From Piliocolobus tephrosceles (lineage: Eukaryota; Chordata; Mammalia; Primates; Cercopithecidae), in assembly GCF_002776525.5 (NCBI RefSeq), contig NC_045443.1, positions 49,829,377-49,893,376 of the forward strand: 64,000 bases of DNA, written 5' to 3'. This document shows, piece after piece, positions 24,100 through 36,479 of the stretch (within the stretch, counting starts at the first letter, position 1; every line of letters starts with the position of its first letter). The notes under the pieces were generated by a model, which saw only the letters and a list, made by a program, of their open reading frames with translations, was not told the DNA's origin and searched no databases. Both the position numbers and the translations under genes were made by a program.

Positions 24100-25345
24100 T
24101 TTTAATATTTTTCATTTTAACTATAGAATATTTCAATCATACTGAAAACAATAGAGCAAACACCTGTATGTTCACCAACCAGATTAAGTAGATTGATATG
24201 TCTTTTCCTATCTTAAATGAAATGTTATAAAACCCCCAGTGTGAAAGGCCAAACAGTAGAGCATTTAGAAGAAATCAGAGAATGTCTCCATGGCCTTGAG
24301 AGTATAGAGCAGGGTCTTAAACAGGACATAAAAACACCACACAAAAGAAAAATATGATGAATTAGAAGAAGTAAATTTTGAATAAGTCATTCTGCTTGTC
24401 AAGTAGCTTAATTAAGAGAGTGCAAAAACCACCCCCAGCGTGGGAGAAGATATTCATAATTTACATATCTGACAAACGACTCATATCCAGAACATATAAA
24501 GAACCGCTATAAATTAATAAGAAAAAGACAGGCAACCCCACCGATAGAAAAATGTTCAAAAGACGGGACCAAAGAGGTATCCAAATGGTCAATACACATG
24601 TGAAAATGAGCTCTATGTCATTAGCCACTATGGGACATGCAGATTAAAACCACAAAGATACATAACAGTCTCCATGCAGAAAAGTTAAAATACAAAAGAA
24701 AGAAAATAGCTAGTGCTGGTAAGAACTTTCCTGCCTTCCTGGAGCTACTTTGGGAACTGTCTGGAGTATTACTAAATCTGACCACATGCATACCCTATGA
24801 ACGGCAACGCCACTGCTAGGTACACACAAAGACACAGAGTGCGTACGTGATTCCCCAAGGGCCATTACAAGAATGCTCAGAGCAGCTTTGTTCCTAATAG
24901 CCTAAAGCTGGAATTTAGATTCCAACGTCCATCAGTAGTAGAGCAGATAAATAAAAAAAATCAGGGTTTAGTCACGCAGTGAAATACTAGTAAGAATGAA
25001 TGACCTACAACTTCTTGTAACAATATGGATAAATCTCACTAACTTTATGTTGAGCAAAGAGGCCAGCCACAAGCTGTATGATTCCATCTATATGAAGTAC
25101 AAAAACATACAAAACTCACTTAAGCTGTTAGAAGTCAGAATAAGGGTTTCCAGGGAATGTGTTGGGGGAGGGACTGGAAGGGAACTCAGGGCAGGGGCTT
25201 CTGGGGTGATGGGAATGCCTGATCCTTGATCTGGGTGTTGGTTATGTGGGTGGTTTCAGTTTGAGAAAATTCATCAAGCTGAACACGTGAGCTCTGTGCT
25301 CTTTGGGTCTATATATTGTACTTCAATAAAAGATTTTTAAAACGT
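24100..25345 (+). mobile_element. Ancient L1M ORF2 end and 3' UTR
   Basis: Diverged L1 from ORF2 'catatccagaacatataaagaac' through 'gttgagcaaagaggccagccac' and 'attccatctatatgaagtac' to 'tattgtacttcaataaaaga'. All open frames are short. Confidence 0.7.
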
Positions 25346-26440
25346 TGCAGAACTCCATCATTCAATTCGTGGACAGAAGAAGAGAGGCAATAGAAAGACT
25401 TGGGAAGACAGGGCAAGAGAGGAGAGAGAAAACAGGAGAAAGGGGTGGGTGACAGCATCAGAGGCCTCAAAGAACTAAGAAAATGACCAAAACCAGGCCA
25501 CCACATGGACACTGAGGAAGCCCCTGGAGACTTTAGTTGGGCGTCGGTAGAGGGGGTGAGCAGGATCCCAGTGGCAGAGGGCAGGGCGAGTGGGGCATGC
25601 TGGTCCAACTTGAGCCTTCTGGCTCCTCCCTAGGAGAAGTGAGAAGAATCACAGAAGCACCAGGAGCCCTGGTGTCCCCTGCCCTGAGTCAAACAGACCA
25701 ACAACTCCCAGAGATGTCTGCTGCCCCCAGGGGCCGGCAGACACAGACCCTGGAGGCTGCAGAGTGTCCAGGAGAGAGGGCCAGGCCACAGCCCATGGAT
25801 CCCCAAGTCCCTTCTCTGTACATCTGAGCCAGACTTGAGAAGCAAAGTGACTGGGGGTAGGGGGACATGGGAGCATGCTATGGGCCAAGAGGGTGTGGAG
25901 ACCCAGAGGCCCTGGACCCCCTCTTCCGATGGGGGTGCAAGGACTGGCTCAGCTGGAGGGATTATGGGTTTGAGGGTCCGGCAGTGAGTTAGAAGAGACT
26001 GAAGGCCAGGACACCACTGGGCCAGTGCAGGTTTGTGGCACAAAGCCTGCAGTAGCAAAGCGATGCTCAGGTGGCTGTAGGGTGTGCAGGAATGAGACAG
26101 GCCACAGAGTGGGGAGCCAAAGGGGCCTGGGAATGCTCAGCCCATTAGCCAGGGGAGGAATGTCAGAGCAGGTCACCAAAATGAAGAGGCCAGATGAGAT
26201 ATCAGAAACCAGGGCAGAGAGCAGGGCTCCAGGAGTGGTAGGTGGGCTGGCTCCTCCTCCACCCTGACAGGTGCCACAGGCTCCTCCTCCCTCACCCCTC
26301 TTTGTCTGTCCCTTATGATGCCCTCTGCTCCCAACAGGTTGCTCTCTGAGGACACAGTTTCTTTCTCTTCCCCTCTCCTTTCCTTCCCCTGCCTCCCTAC
26401 CCCACCAACCCTGCAAAGCGACAATCAATAAAACCCACTG
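25346..26440. other. Stretch downstream of keratin pseudogene B, no gene seen
   Basis: GC-richer DNA without recognisable coding similarity. The overlapping open frames on both strands do not match a family that I know. Confidence 0.4.
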
Positions 26441-26474
26441 ACTGTCAAAGAAAATGCAGTGAAACACACAGCAA

Positions 26475-26480
26475 TTTATT
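26475..26480 (-). terminator. Polyadenylation signal of keratin pseudogene B
   Basis: aataaa on the minus strand, in the context gcaatttatt (plus), about 270 bp beyond the pseudogene's stop. The same context occurs downstream of the intact KRT76 end (63358-63363), which supports common descent. Confidence 0.65.
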
Positions 26481-29400
26481 AGAGAGGAATGAATGGAGAC
26501 CTTGCAGAGGGAGAAAGTGAGGGCAAATTGCAAAGCAAGCTGAGGGCAGAAGTGGGAGCAGAGAGGCTGTAACCAGTGAGGTACCTTCTGATAGAGGCTC
26601 CACACACACAGGAGGGGAAAGAAGATCTGTCCTGAGCCTGAGGTGTCTGGGGCCTAGGAACTGAGGAACCCAGTGATGCAGACAGAGTACTAACCAGGTG
26701 GGAGCTGGGATGGCTGGGGCCATCTGTTGAAGTGGGGAGGGCATTAGCTCAGAATTTGGTGTAGGCATGCTGGCTGCTACTAGTGGTGTTCTGGATGATC
26801 CTGGCTGAGGAAAAGGAGGCACTGCTGGCTCCCAAGTGCTGGCCCCAGGGACTTATCTGCTGGTGGACTGGATGCTCAGGCCCCCACCTACACTCTAACC
26901 CTGGCCACACTCTGGCTTCCAAGGCTGGAGATGCTGGAGCCACTGCCTCTGCCTTTGCAGCTGGCCACCTTCGAACCAGTGGTGCTGGTGTTGTGAACCA
27001 CAGCTGCAAGGAGATGGCCAGTCACCCCTCTGCCCCATGAGGTGCTGGAAGGTGGTAAGGAATTAGACAAGGATGCAGAGAAGGTGGAGGTGCCCGGGGC
27101 TAAGGGACAGGGAGTAAGAGGCACAGGAATATTAGGAGGCAAGGTGGCCACAGTACGTGGTAAGCAGGTGAGCTCAGCTGTGGCAGTCAGACATAAGAAA
27201 CAACAGTGAATGCACTTTTCTTTTTCTCCAGCTCCAAGGGGTGGGAATGTGGAAAACTCAGAAATCCCTTTGTTTATAAAGACCCATTTTCCTTGTCTAT
27301 TTTCCTGCCACTCCATCCTGAGGGGAGTGGTTATGTATCCCACTAGCAATGGTATGACCCAACCTCAAGGGAAATAGTATGCACACTTACAAATGCACAC
27401 CGAGCTTTGACACTCCCCAGCCATCCTGTTGTAGAAAGAAAAAGAAAAAAATAAATTTTAGAAACATAGAGCCACCTGCCACTCTAAATGTGAGTGTTAG
27501 GAAACACTGAAAGATTAGTCCAATTCTCTCTTTTTAAGGATGAGAAACATGAGGCTCAAAGTGGGGATGGAATCTGAGGTCACACAGTAAATACAGGTAA
27601 ACCCCAAATGATCACCCAGTAGTGGGAAGGTCTCCCAAGCCAGTGCTGTTTCCCTGGCTCCATCAGAGACTATCCAGAAAACACAAATGTGAATTGCAGC
27701 AGCTGGGCTGAAGTCAGATCTCAGGAGGAACTTCCTAAGCAATAATGGAAAACTAAGATAGGGAATCAGAGGAAAGGGTAAGACAAGGTGGGGTGGACTT
27801 CATGATATCTCGGTGGGAGGTGACAGGGAATCAGTGAGATGCCCCCTGTGATCCCATGACCTCAGCAACTCTGAACATGTAAACTTGATGGGCATTTACC
27901 CCTGGGATCCACAGAATGCCCATTTCAAGTAAAACATTTATCTACTGCTGGAAATTTAAAACAAGTTTGCAACCCCGAGCCTTAAAGAAGCTAGGAGAAG
28001 GGAAGCATGCTGAGCAGTGACAGCAGTTTAACAAACATTTGTCGAGGCCCTCCTTTGTCCCCTCCTATGCCGTGGGGGCCACTGGGAATATAAGAGGGAA
28101 GACATGGGCCAGTGCAGTTAGGCTCAAAATCACTATGGATCTAACCAGGGACATAAAGTCCTGATGAGTCTGCTTCTCAAGGCAGGTTCTCTGCCACAGC
28201 CATGGTCCCAGCCACCTGCACTCCTTGCCCAGCAGCTTATGGGAGGCAGCAATCTCCATGTCCAGGGCCAGCTTCAGGCTCATGAGTTGCTGGTACTCAC
28301 AGAGCACCGGGCCAGGTTGTCCTTGGCCTGCTGCGAGACCTCCCTGAGCTCTGCCAGCTTGGCCCGGGCATCCCTGAGAACCAACTCACCCCTCTGCTCA
28401 GCATCGGTGATGGCCATCTGCAGGTTATTTATTGCTCTGGGGCAGGAGGAGGGAAGGGAAGTGTGCTGGACCTCCGGACTCACCTGGCCATATGGTGGGT
28501 GAGCACAGGTCCCCATGTGTCTGTCCCTCCCCAGGACTCCCCAACCCCACCGAGGCTGGAGAGGAGCATCCCTTTGGGAAGTAACTTTGAGGGAGGTTTC
28601 AAGTAGTCTCATTTTGGGGGAAAAGAACTCAGAGTCTCTGTGTCTGAGGCAAGCAGCAATGAGTGGTGAGATCAGAGGAGTCACCCTCAGTGTCTGAACC
28701 ACTCGGTCACTTTCTCCCTAATCCCTGCCCTCTGTCCTTCACAGCTGGGTGCCAGGAGACAGCAATGAACAAGACACAGCCCCTGCACCCAATGCTCTCA
28801 CCATTAAGGAGGAAAAACAGAAGAGTAGGCATTTAAGGTAGCAGGAGGCCGGAAAAGCACAGGGCACCATGGAACTCAGAGGAGAGATGCTGAGGAGGGG
28901 GTTTAGAGAGGAAAAGATGTTTGGCCCATTCTTGCAGAAAAAGAGGAAGTTTGGGAGACTGCTAGAGAGGATGAGAAAGGATATTCCAGTTGCCGTGGGA
29001 GTATTGAAAGGGGGGTTAAAAGCTAGTGGGCAGTGCAGTGCAACCGAGCCTAAGAATAACAGGCTCGCCTAGGCCTTTCGGGTTGTCACCCAGAGACCTG
29101 GGGCCCGTCTGAGCTGGAGGATGGGTGTGATGTAAGGCCCTCGTGCACCTGTGTGGGTGGAGGGTCAGGAAATGATAGGGTTCTGGCCTGACCTCCTGAT
29201 GGCCCCTCGTGCTTTCCCACCAGAATCTCAGGTAGCAAGCCTGAGTTGAAGGGAGCATTCTTCAGAGTATAGCCCGTCCCAGGGACCCCCGGGCTGCCCA
29301 GTTCCTTGGTTACAGGGTACCTGCTTCCTGGCACTCTCTATCCCTGCCTGCAGCCTCTGGATCATCCTGGAGAGCTCAGCAATCTCACTCTTAGTGTTCC

Positions 29401-29574
29401 TCAAGTCATTGCTGTGCCTGCTGGCCATGGTCTCCAGCTCCCCAAGCTGAGAGGAGGGAGGAAGAGGAAATTGTCAACCATGAAGAGGGGAAAATATGAG
29501 GTCTGACCCCAGGGGACAAGCTTTGGTGTATGTTCAAAGGCTGGAGCACCTCCAGAACATGCCATGGAAGGGGG

Positions 29575-31411
29575 ACCGGGCGATGGCAGCAGGTGGTAGA
29601 AGAGCAGCAGAGGATGTTTGAAGAAGAGAGAAAGAAAAGGAAACAATTCCAAGACTTGGGCAGGAAGATGTTGGAAGATCCTCAGGAATGGGAACGTTGG
29701 GAATGCAGGGGGAAGATGGAGCGAGAGACCAGTGGAAATGAGGATGAGCAAGGGTGGCAGAAGATCTGGGAAGGGAAGGATAAGAGCAAGGAACTGCAGG
29801 CCATTAAGAAGCATTACCTGGGGTGGCATCAAAAAGTGGCACCGAACGGGACATTTCAATGACCGAACGTTTGTTTTTGAGTGGGATGCATCTGAGGACA
29901 CATCCATTGACTACAATCCGCTGTACAAAAAACGGCATCCTGGAGCACATGCCTGTCAGCAACCAGAAGCCAGACACAGATGAGGCTGAGGACCCTGAGA
30001 AGATGCTGGCCAACTTTGAGTCGGGAAAACATAAGTACCACCAAACAGTTGTGTTCACGGCCACCATGCCCCCAGCGGTGGAGCGTCTGGACAGGAGCTA
30101 TCTTCGGCGACCTGCTGTGGTGTACATTGGCTCTGCAGGCAAGCCCCATGAGTGTGTGGAACAGAAGGTCTTCCTGATGTCAGAGTCAGAAAAGAAGAAA
30201 AAGCTGCTGGCAATCTTGGAGCAAAGCTTTGACCCACCCATCATTATTTTTGTCAACCAGAAGGACTGCGACGCGTTGGCCAAATCCCTGGAGAAGATGG
30301 GGTACAACGCTTGCACACTGCAAAAAAGGCCAGGAGCAGCTAGAGTTTGCATTGTCCAACCTCAAGTCTGAGTCCAAGGATATTTTGGTGGCTACAGATG
30401 TGGCTGGTCATAGTATTGACATTCAAGATGTGTCTATAGTTGTCAACTATGATATGGCCAAAAATATTGAAGATTACATCCACCACATTGGCCGCACGGG
30501 ACGAGCAGGCAAGAGTGGGGTGGCCATCACCTTCCTCACAAAAGAGGACTCTACTGTGTTCTATGAGCTGAAGCAAGCCATCCTGGAAAGCCCAGTGTCT
30601 TCCTGTCTCCCCAGGCTACCCAACCACCCAGATGCCCGGCATAAGCCAGGCACCATCTTCACCAAGAAACACGGTGAAGAGACCATATTTGCCTGACACA
30701 GCACTTTTCCTATGGGCTGAGGGCATTTCCGAAGCTGCCTCATGCCTGTTCTTCAGAACCTTCACATCCCTCTTTCCAGGTCCTCACTCGTGGGTTATGG
30801 GGGCTTAGGAAAACAATCAGACTCCCTAGTCCAGACCCTCAGGTCGGGAGGCCTGTGTGTGGGGCTGCAAAAGGAGAGGACGATGCTGTTGGAGGCAGGG
30901 AGAGCAAATTACCACAGCTTTTTGGCCCAGCTCCGCCCTTCTTTTCTTTGGGATTGCAGTGGGCCATCAACTCATGCCAGGCTATGGGGGCAGCCAGTTG
31001 GAATTGCTCCCCAGACTGAACAGAAACCTGGCTGCCTGATGGGACCTCCTTTGGCTTTGGCTCAGACTTGACTGTGTAACTGTATAAACTGCAGCAGTAT
31101 TTTTGCCCTAGATGCCCCAGGAGACCTGGCACCATGAGGATTACGGACAGTGGAATCTTACTGTCATCTGGACAGCTGTTTTCCTGCTTAAATGGTAAAG
31201 AAAGTCGCGAGCCTTTAGACCTGTGCACAGCCCTGCACCAAGCGGTGCTGTGTGCTCTAGGCATCCCTCCCCCCGGGGATTTTCTAAGTAGATGGGGAGA
31301 CAGGGTGAACTGACTGTGTTCATCTTTGACACTGAGTGAAATCTGTTTTCTATTCTCTGAGAAGATAAGTTTGTTTGTTCCGAGAATAAATACATGAATA
31401 TCAAAAAAAAA
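29575..31411 (+). pseudogene. DDX23 (retropseudogene): DDX23 processed pseudogene with large internal deletion
   Basis: Intronless copy of DDX23 (human Prp28), the DEAD-box helicase of the U5 snRNP. It is 5' truncated: the first recognisable residues are RQQ..EEQQRMFEEERKKRKQ. It continues GRKMLEDPQE, a frameshift, then FEWDASEDTSIDYNPLYK. It then jumps directly to ILEHMPVSNQKPDTDEAEDP, so the helicase Q motif, motif I (GSGKT) and the DEAD box are lost; from memory of the protein this is some 250-300 residues. The C-terminal RecA-like domain follows with further frameshifts. Conserved motifs have CpG-type changes (HHIGRTGR for HRIGRTGR, AGHSIDI for AGRGIDI). The parental stop is at 30694-30696, followed by a 3' UTR, aataaa at 31385-31390 and poly(A) at 31403-31411. 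It sits inside keratin pseudogene B in opposite orientation. Confidence 0.95.
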
Positions 31412-31954
31412 GGGACTTGAAAATGAGACTCAGGAATTAAAGAGAATTCTTATGTATGACACTAATGCCCCATCACAGCAGGAAAGTGGCATTATATTCC
31501 AAAGAGCTCAAAGCAACTTGGCAACTGGCTTCCTTATAGGCTCTGGAAGCTGCTCAGACACAGGAACCAATAAAAAATACAGCAGAATTTCTGCCTTTGA
31601 AAAAAGATACATAAGACACCAGTGATGGGGGACGTGTAAGTGTTCATGTGACCCTGGGGCATGTTCTCCCAGGAAGTTCCTGAGGTTCAGGGAGACTCTC
31701 CATATCTCTCTCTCTCTCCTCATCACTTTTTGCCCCCATCACCCAGGTCCCGCTGGCACTGATCTAGTGATAAGGGAAGCAGAGTATGACATTTGAGAAG
31801 TGAACAGGCTGGCAGCACTGAGAAAGTCCTGGGATGCTGGGAAGTCTCACAGGCACGGTGGGAATTCGGCCTGACCCCTGAGGAGCACTGTTCAACCTGC
31901 TTTGGCAGCTGTAGCCCCAGTCCCAGTCCCCATCCAGCCCCCACCCATGCTCAC
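31412..31954. other. Pseudogene B interval between exons 3 and 6, distal to the DDX23 copy
   Basis: I searched for keratin exon 4 (DVDAAY...) and exon 5 (VVLSMDNNR...) on the minus strand here and at 29447-29574 and found neither. Confidence 0.55.
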
Positions 31955-32015
31955 CTACTTGAGAAGCACCAAGTCCTTCTCAGCTGCTGCAGGCTTGCTC
32001 CGCTCTTCACGGTTC

Positions 32016-33133
32016 CTCCAGGAGGAACAGCATGGGTCAGCCGCAGCTGTACCAGAGGGCTGTGCTAGGAGGGGGCCCTGGCCAGTCCAGCTCAGGGGTG
32101 AACCAAGCAGAAATCTCTCTGAGACATGGGGATCCATGAAGCCCTGAGTTCTCCTGGCCCTTCTCGCACTGGCATAAATGTTCAGAATGGTGATGATGGA
32201 GGTAACGGCATGAGACCTTGTCCTCCTCCAAGCCCAGCTACCCTGCATGGAATGCTATCTCCATTCTTCCACCTGTTCTTCATGCTCGGTCCTCTGATGT
32301 GCTCCCATATGGCTTCCCATCTCCCACACTGAGGCCTGAGGTCTGAGCCCCTCCCACAGTCCTGGGGTCTCTCAGTGTTCCCCAGTGAGCACTGAAGTTA
32401 ATGTCCCTTCCAGTCCCACAGGGTGGGAACTCCCAAAGAGCACCCCTGAGCTTCTCTTTCCCAGGCCCCTCACTCAGTCCAGGCCCTACACCACAGCCAC
32501 GATGACCAAGGGCCTCACTCTTCTGCCTCTGCCATGCTAATGCAGTCGGCTACCCCAGCCACAGGGCCCTGTGGGAACAACTGGCCCCCTGAGCTCCACA
32601 TGCACAGCTGTAGCCCCAGCACCAAGTACAGGGCCAGCACAGAGGAGACATTTAATGCCTTTCATTATTATGACCTTCGAGTTCAAGTCATTCAGTAATA
32701 TTAAAACCAGCATTATTAACAATCTATTTGGTTGATGGGCCTTTCATTAGTATTAACTAATTAATTAATAATGTGTCACTATTTGCCGGGCACTGTTTGA
32801 ACAGCATATATTAAATTATTTAGCTCTCAAACTTTTAAGGTAGGTACAGTTATCACCCCCATGTTACAAATGAGGAAACTGAGGCACAGATTGGTTAAAT
32901 AAATTACCTATGATTGTGCAGTTAGAAAGAAACATAGTCAAGCTTAAACCCCGGCAGTCTGGCTGCAGAGCTTTTGTTCATTCACACGGTGCTGCACGGC
33001 AGGTCCACCAATAAGCCCCGTCAAGCACCTTCCTTATCCATATTGCCCCAGTTCCTTGTCGATGCCCACAGAGGCCAGATGACCTTCACAGTCTGGATAC
33101 CTGCGCCTCACCACTGGGAGCACTGCCTCTCAC
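32016..33133. other. Intron 2 of keratin pseudogene B with a MIR
   Basis: A well-preserved MIR-like piece lies at about 32770-32980 ('gttacaaatgaggaaactga', 'ggcagtctggctgcagagc'). Nothing else recognised. Confidence 0.55.
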
Positions 33134-34132
33134 CTCCTCTTATATGCCTCTGAGAGTGCCTTCATGGTGCCCAGCTCCCTCTCCAGTCAACCCTGCTCCA
33201 TCAACAGCTTGTCCAGGTGAGCCTGGAGGCAGCCAATTAGAATTCAAAGAAGGGCTGCAGGCCATTGGCACTGGCCTTAGAGGTGGCCGTTTGCTCCTAC
33301 AGGAAGCATCACTTGGTCTCCAGCACCTTGTTCTGCTGCTCCAGGAACCGCACCTGTGATCAACCATGGAGGAGAGGGTCATGCTCTTTCCAGTCCCCAG
33401 CTCAGGAGCAGACCTGCTCTCTAAACCCAGGCCTCCCATGCCTGGGATCCCAGGGGCTCTCAGGGCCTCTGCTCCTCCCCAACCACAGACACTCACCTTG
33501 TCAATGAAAGAGGAAAATTTGTTGTTGAGGGTCTTGATCTGCTCCCTCTCCTGGGTCTTCACCTCAATCTAGGCATCGATCCCCATGTTCAGGGGCTACC
33601 GGAGGCTCTGGTTGATGGCCACCTCCTGGATGCCAAACGGAAAGGCCCCCAAACCTCCAAAGCCCCAGGCTCCACCAGGCGCTCCTCCAAAGCCACTAGG
33701 TCGCCCTCCAATGCTGAAGGAGCTTCCTCCAAAGACACTTTTCATATCCCTTCCTTCAGCCCCACACAGACTGCTTCCAAAGGCGCCCCAGCACCCCTGG
33801 CCCTGCCCCCAGCCTGGGTAGCACCTCCAGCCACCCTTAGTGAGATCTTCTTTCTCCCCGCAAAGCTATACAGAGTCCTGCTGCCAAAGTTGCCCCCTGT
33901 CATGGCACAGGTCACAGCAGGACTGCCTCCCCCAGAGCATGAGGGCGATGGATCTGATGGCACCACCATGGCTCTGGTCAGACACCGGATGGCAGAGTGG
34001 CCACTGGAGCCCTGGGCGGCCTAGGAGGTCCTGCTGGACTGCTGGCTCATCACTTTCTCTGGATGCAGGAAGACGTCCTGGTTTAGAAAGCCTGAGGAAA
34101 GGGCACCTTCTGATACAAGGAGAGAGGTGGTC

Positions 34133-34142
34133 CTTTTTATAA
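34133..34142 (-). promoter_or_regulatory. Retained TATA box of keratin pseudogene B
   Basis: ttataaaaag on the minus strand about 85-90 bp upstream of the old start codon, a typical keratin promoter spacing. It is intact although the coding part is broken. Confidence 0.6.
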
Positions 34143-34149
34143 GTCCCGG

Positions 34150-35450
34150 TGGATTAGCTCACTAATTTGACAGTTTCCTGAGCTTGATTTTCTAGCCAAA
34201 ACAGGTCAATGCCTCAAATCCCAAACACACCTTAGTCCTAACCCTGGAGCCACTAGTTGCTTTGATTTTTCTCTGACACTGGCCTCATTTTTCCTTGACC
34301 AGATCCAAGGCAGAAAAACACTTAGGCTCCCTACAATGGATGGGCTGCTTCCTACTAGAACCCAGTCCCAAACTTCGGCATTTGCTATAATTAGGTGATT
34401 TTCCATGCTCCTCCCATCTCCAGTGACCTGGGTCATTGACTTCTGCCAGTCAGATCCCAGCCCTTAAAACATAAAATGTTTGCAGGAGACCTTGTCTCAG
34501 TTAATGATGCAGTGTGGTCCTGAGAGAAAGCCCTTCAGCTCTGCTGGGAACCACATCCACTGCGGTGGGTCCTCAGGATGTGGGGGCCATCAAGAGTCTC
34601 TAAGGTAACATTTTGCCTTTTTGTCCTGAGGAAGTGACTCTCCTTACCTCTGGACGGTGCCTAGCCTGCAAGGACAGGACTCTCTGCCCTGTATATGGGG
34701 CTTTACCTGCAATCATCTCATGCCTAGGTGGTTCGGAGTGAAGCCTAACTCCCGCCCAGACCATCAAATGAATGCACTGTACATTCTAGGCTGTCACCAA
34801 GGACTTGAAACCTCATGCTGGGCTGAGTGGGCAATGAACTTTTGCAGGGGAAAAAAGGAGAGGAGGAAGATGAAACGTCCCACGCAAGCTTATGTTTCCA
34901 CCGCAGCATCCTTTTTCCTTGTTCCAAGCTCAGCACATGGCCCGGAGCATGGGATCTCTGGACAAGGCGTGGGAAGATAGACATACTCATTACAACCTCC
35001 AAGTGCATTCTTTTGGGACGTGTTTCTCTCTCCTGCCAGGGTCATTTATCATGCCTGATTCGAGCACATTAGAAAACCAGCTGATTCTTGTTTATTCACG
35101 TACTTGGTAGGAGAAGAGGCCTCAGTGGCAGGGAACAGTCACTCAGCCAGGCTTTGGAGCCACCCACACATGCTCACTTGTCCTCAGCCTCTCAGTGCCA
35201 GGTTCCCAGCACACTAAACCCCTTGCCCCACCCAGAGCCCTTCTGTTGGCAATCCAGCATCCGCTCGAGTGGAATCAAGCAGATAACAAAGAGTGAATGG
35301 AGGCACCGACTTGAACCCCACACTGTGCCGCAGGTAACAGCAGGCAAACCACATAGACAATGAAGGCATGGAAGAGCAACTGTGTCCCCATCCCAAGACA
35401 AGGACAGAGTGCTGCATTTCATTGAGCATGTCTTAGGCTGGACATTAAGG
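34150..35450. other. Upstream flank of pseudogene B, no gene seen
   Basis: About 1.3 kb without recognisable coding similarity or clear interspersed repeat. Confidence 0.4.
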
Positions 35451-35673
35451 AGAACCTCCGTATGATTTCTTTACATGAAATTCTCAAAAAGACAAGACTA
35501 TAGGGACAAAGAACAGATCTGTGGTTGCCAGAGGTTAGGGGTGGGGGTAATGAACGACTATAAAAAATAGCACGAGGGGGTGTTGGGGGGTGATGAAACT
35601 GTTTACACCCTGATTGTGGGAGTGGGTACCTAAATCTATACGATTATAACTGTGTTAAAATTTATAGAACTGG
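35450..35673 (+). mobile_element. L1M 3' UTR remnant
   Basis: 'gatctgtggttgccagaggtta' in divided form and 'gatgaaactgtttacaccctgattgtgg' follow the order of an old L1 3' end. Confidence 0.55.
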
Positions 35674-35955
35674 TGGCAGGGCGCAGTGGCTCATGCCTGT
35701 AATCCCAGCACTTTGGGAGGCTGGGAGAGAATCACTCAAGCCCAGGAGTTTAAGACCAGTCTAGGCAACATAGCGAAATCCCATCTTTACAAAAAATACA
35801 AAAGTTAGCCAGGCATGGTGGCATGCACCTATAGTTCCAGCTACTCAGGAGGCTGAAGAGGATCACCTGACCCCAGGAGGTTAAAGCTGCAGTGAGGCAT
35901 GATCCCGCCACTACACCCTAGCCTGGGTGATTGAGAGAGATCTTGTCTCAAAAGA
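35674..35955 (+). mobile_element. Alu (J/S type)
   Basis: 'cagggcgcagtggctcatgcctg' to 'gagagatcttgtctcaaaagaaaaaa'. Diverged, older Alu. Confidence 0.88.
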
Positions 35956-36008
35956 AAAAATGTATATATATACACACACCCAAAAAGTCCATTTTAATGT
36001 ATGACAAT

Positions 36009-36297
36009 TTTTTTTGAGACATAGTCTCGCTCTGTAGCCCAGGCTGGAGTGCAGCGGCGTGATCTGGGCTCACTGCAAGCTCCACATCCTGGGCTCATGC
36101 CTTTCTCCTGCCTCAGCCTCCTGAGTAGCTGGGACTACAGGCGTTTGCCATTATGCCTGGCTAATTTTTTCGTATTTTTAGTAGAGACGGGGTTTCACCA
36201 TGTTAGCCAGGATGGTCTTGATCTCCTGACCTTGTGATCCACCAGCCTCGACCTCCCAAAGTGCTGGGATTACAGGCATGAACCACAGTGCCCGGCG
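36009..36297 (-). mobile_element. AluY/S
   Basis: In plus orientation 'ttttttttgagacatagtctcgctc' to 'accacagtgcccggcg'. It forms an inverted pair with the Alu at 35674-35955, about 55 bp apart. Confidence 0.9.
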
Positions 36298-36479
36298 ACA
36301 AATTTTTTTAAATATGGACAAAGGATGGAGAAACATGTTAAACAACATCACACTGTGAGGAGGAAAATATCACTAACTTAGTAGGATGCTAACTCTACAC
36401 ACAGCTGACCAGGTTTCTTCAATAAATAAATTACAAGAAACAAAAAGAAGGATGGGAATCCACACATATCCACCAATTG

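Larger units (their letters stand above)
26749..34050 (-). pseudogene. Type II keratin pseudogene B (exons 1-3, 6-9)
   Basis: Degenerate keratin. Exon 1 (33497-34050) starts MSQQSSRTS, hits a stop at codon 10, and later shows GSRTLYSFAG, a frameshift, QEVAINQSL and KTLNNKFSSFIDK with a good donor. Exon 2 (33134-33353, 220 bp versus the usual 215) starts VRFLEQQNKVLETK then a stop. Exon 3 (about 31955-32015) ends KDLVLLK then a stop. Exons 4 and 5 are not found; a DDX23 retrocopy lies in that interval. Exon 6 (29321-29446, exactly 126 bp) is open: LGELETMASRHSNDLRNTKS, ending ESARKQ. Exon 7 (28216-28436) reads TDAEQRGELVLRDARAKLAE, has a 1-nt deletion after NLAR, then YQQLMSLKLALDMEIA. Exon 8 (27391-27425, exactly 35 bp) encodes MAGECQSSVCIC. 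Exon 9 ends about TTSSSQHAYTKF at 26749. The parent is not clear. Probably one of KRT125P-KRT127P. Confidence 0.9.

Noticed and set aside
25949..26605. 218-codon open frame downstream of pseudogene B
   Set aside because: Overlaps the polyadenylation region of the pseudogene and has no recognisable domain.
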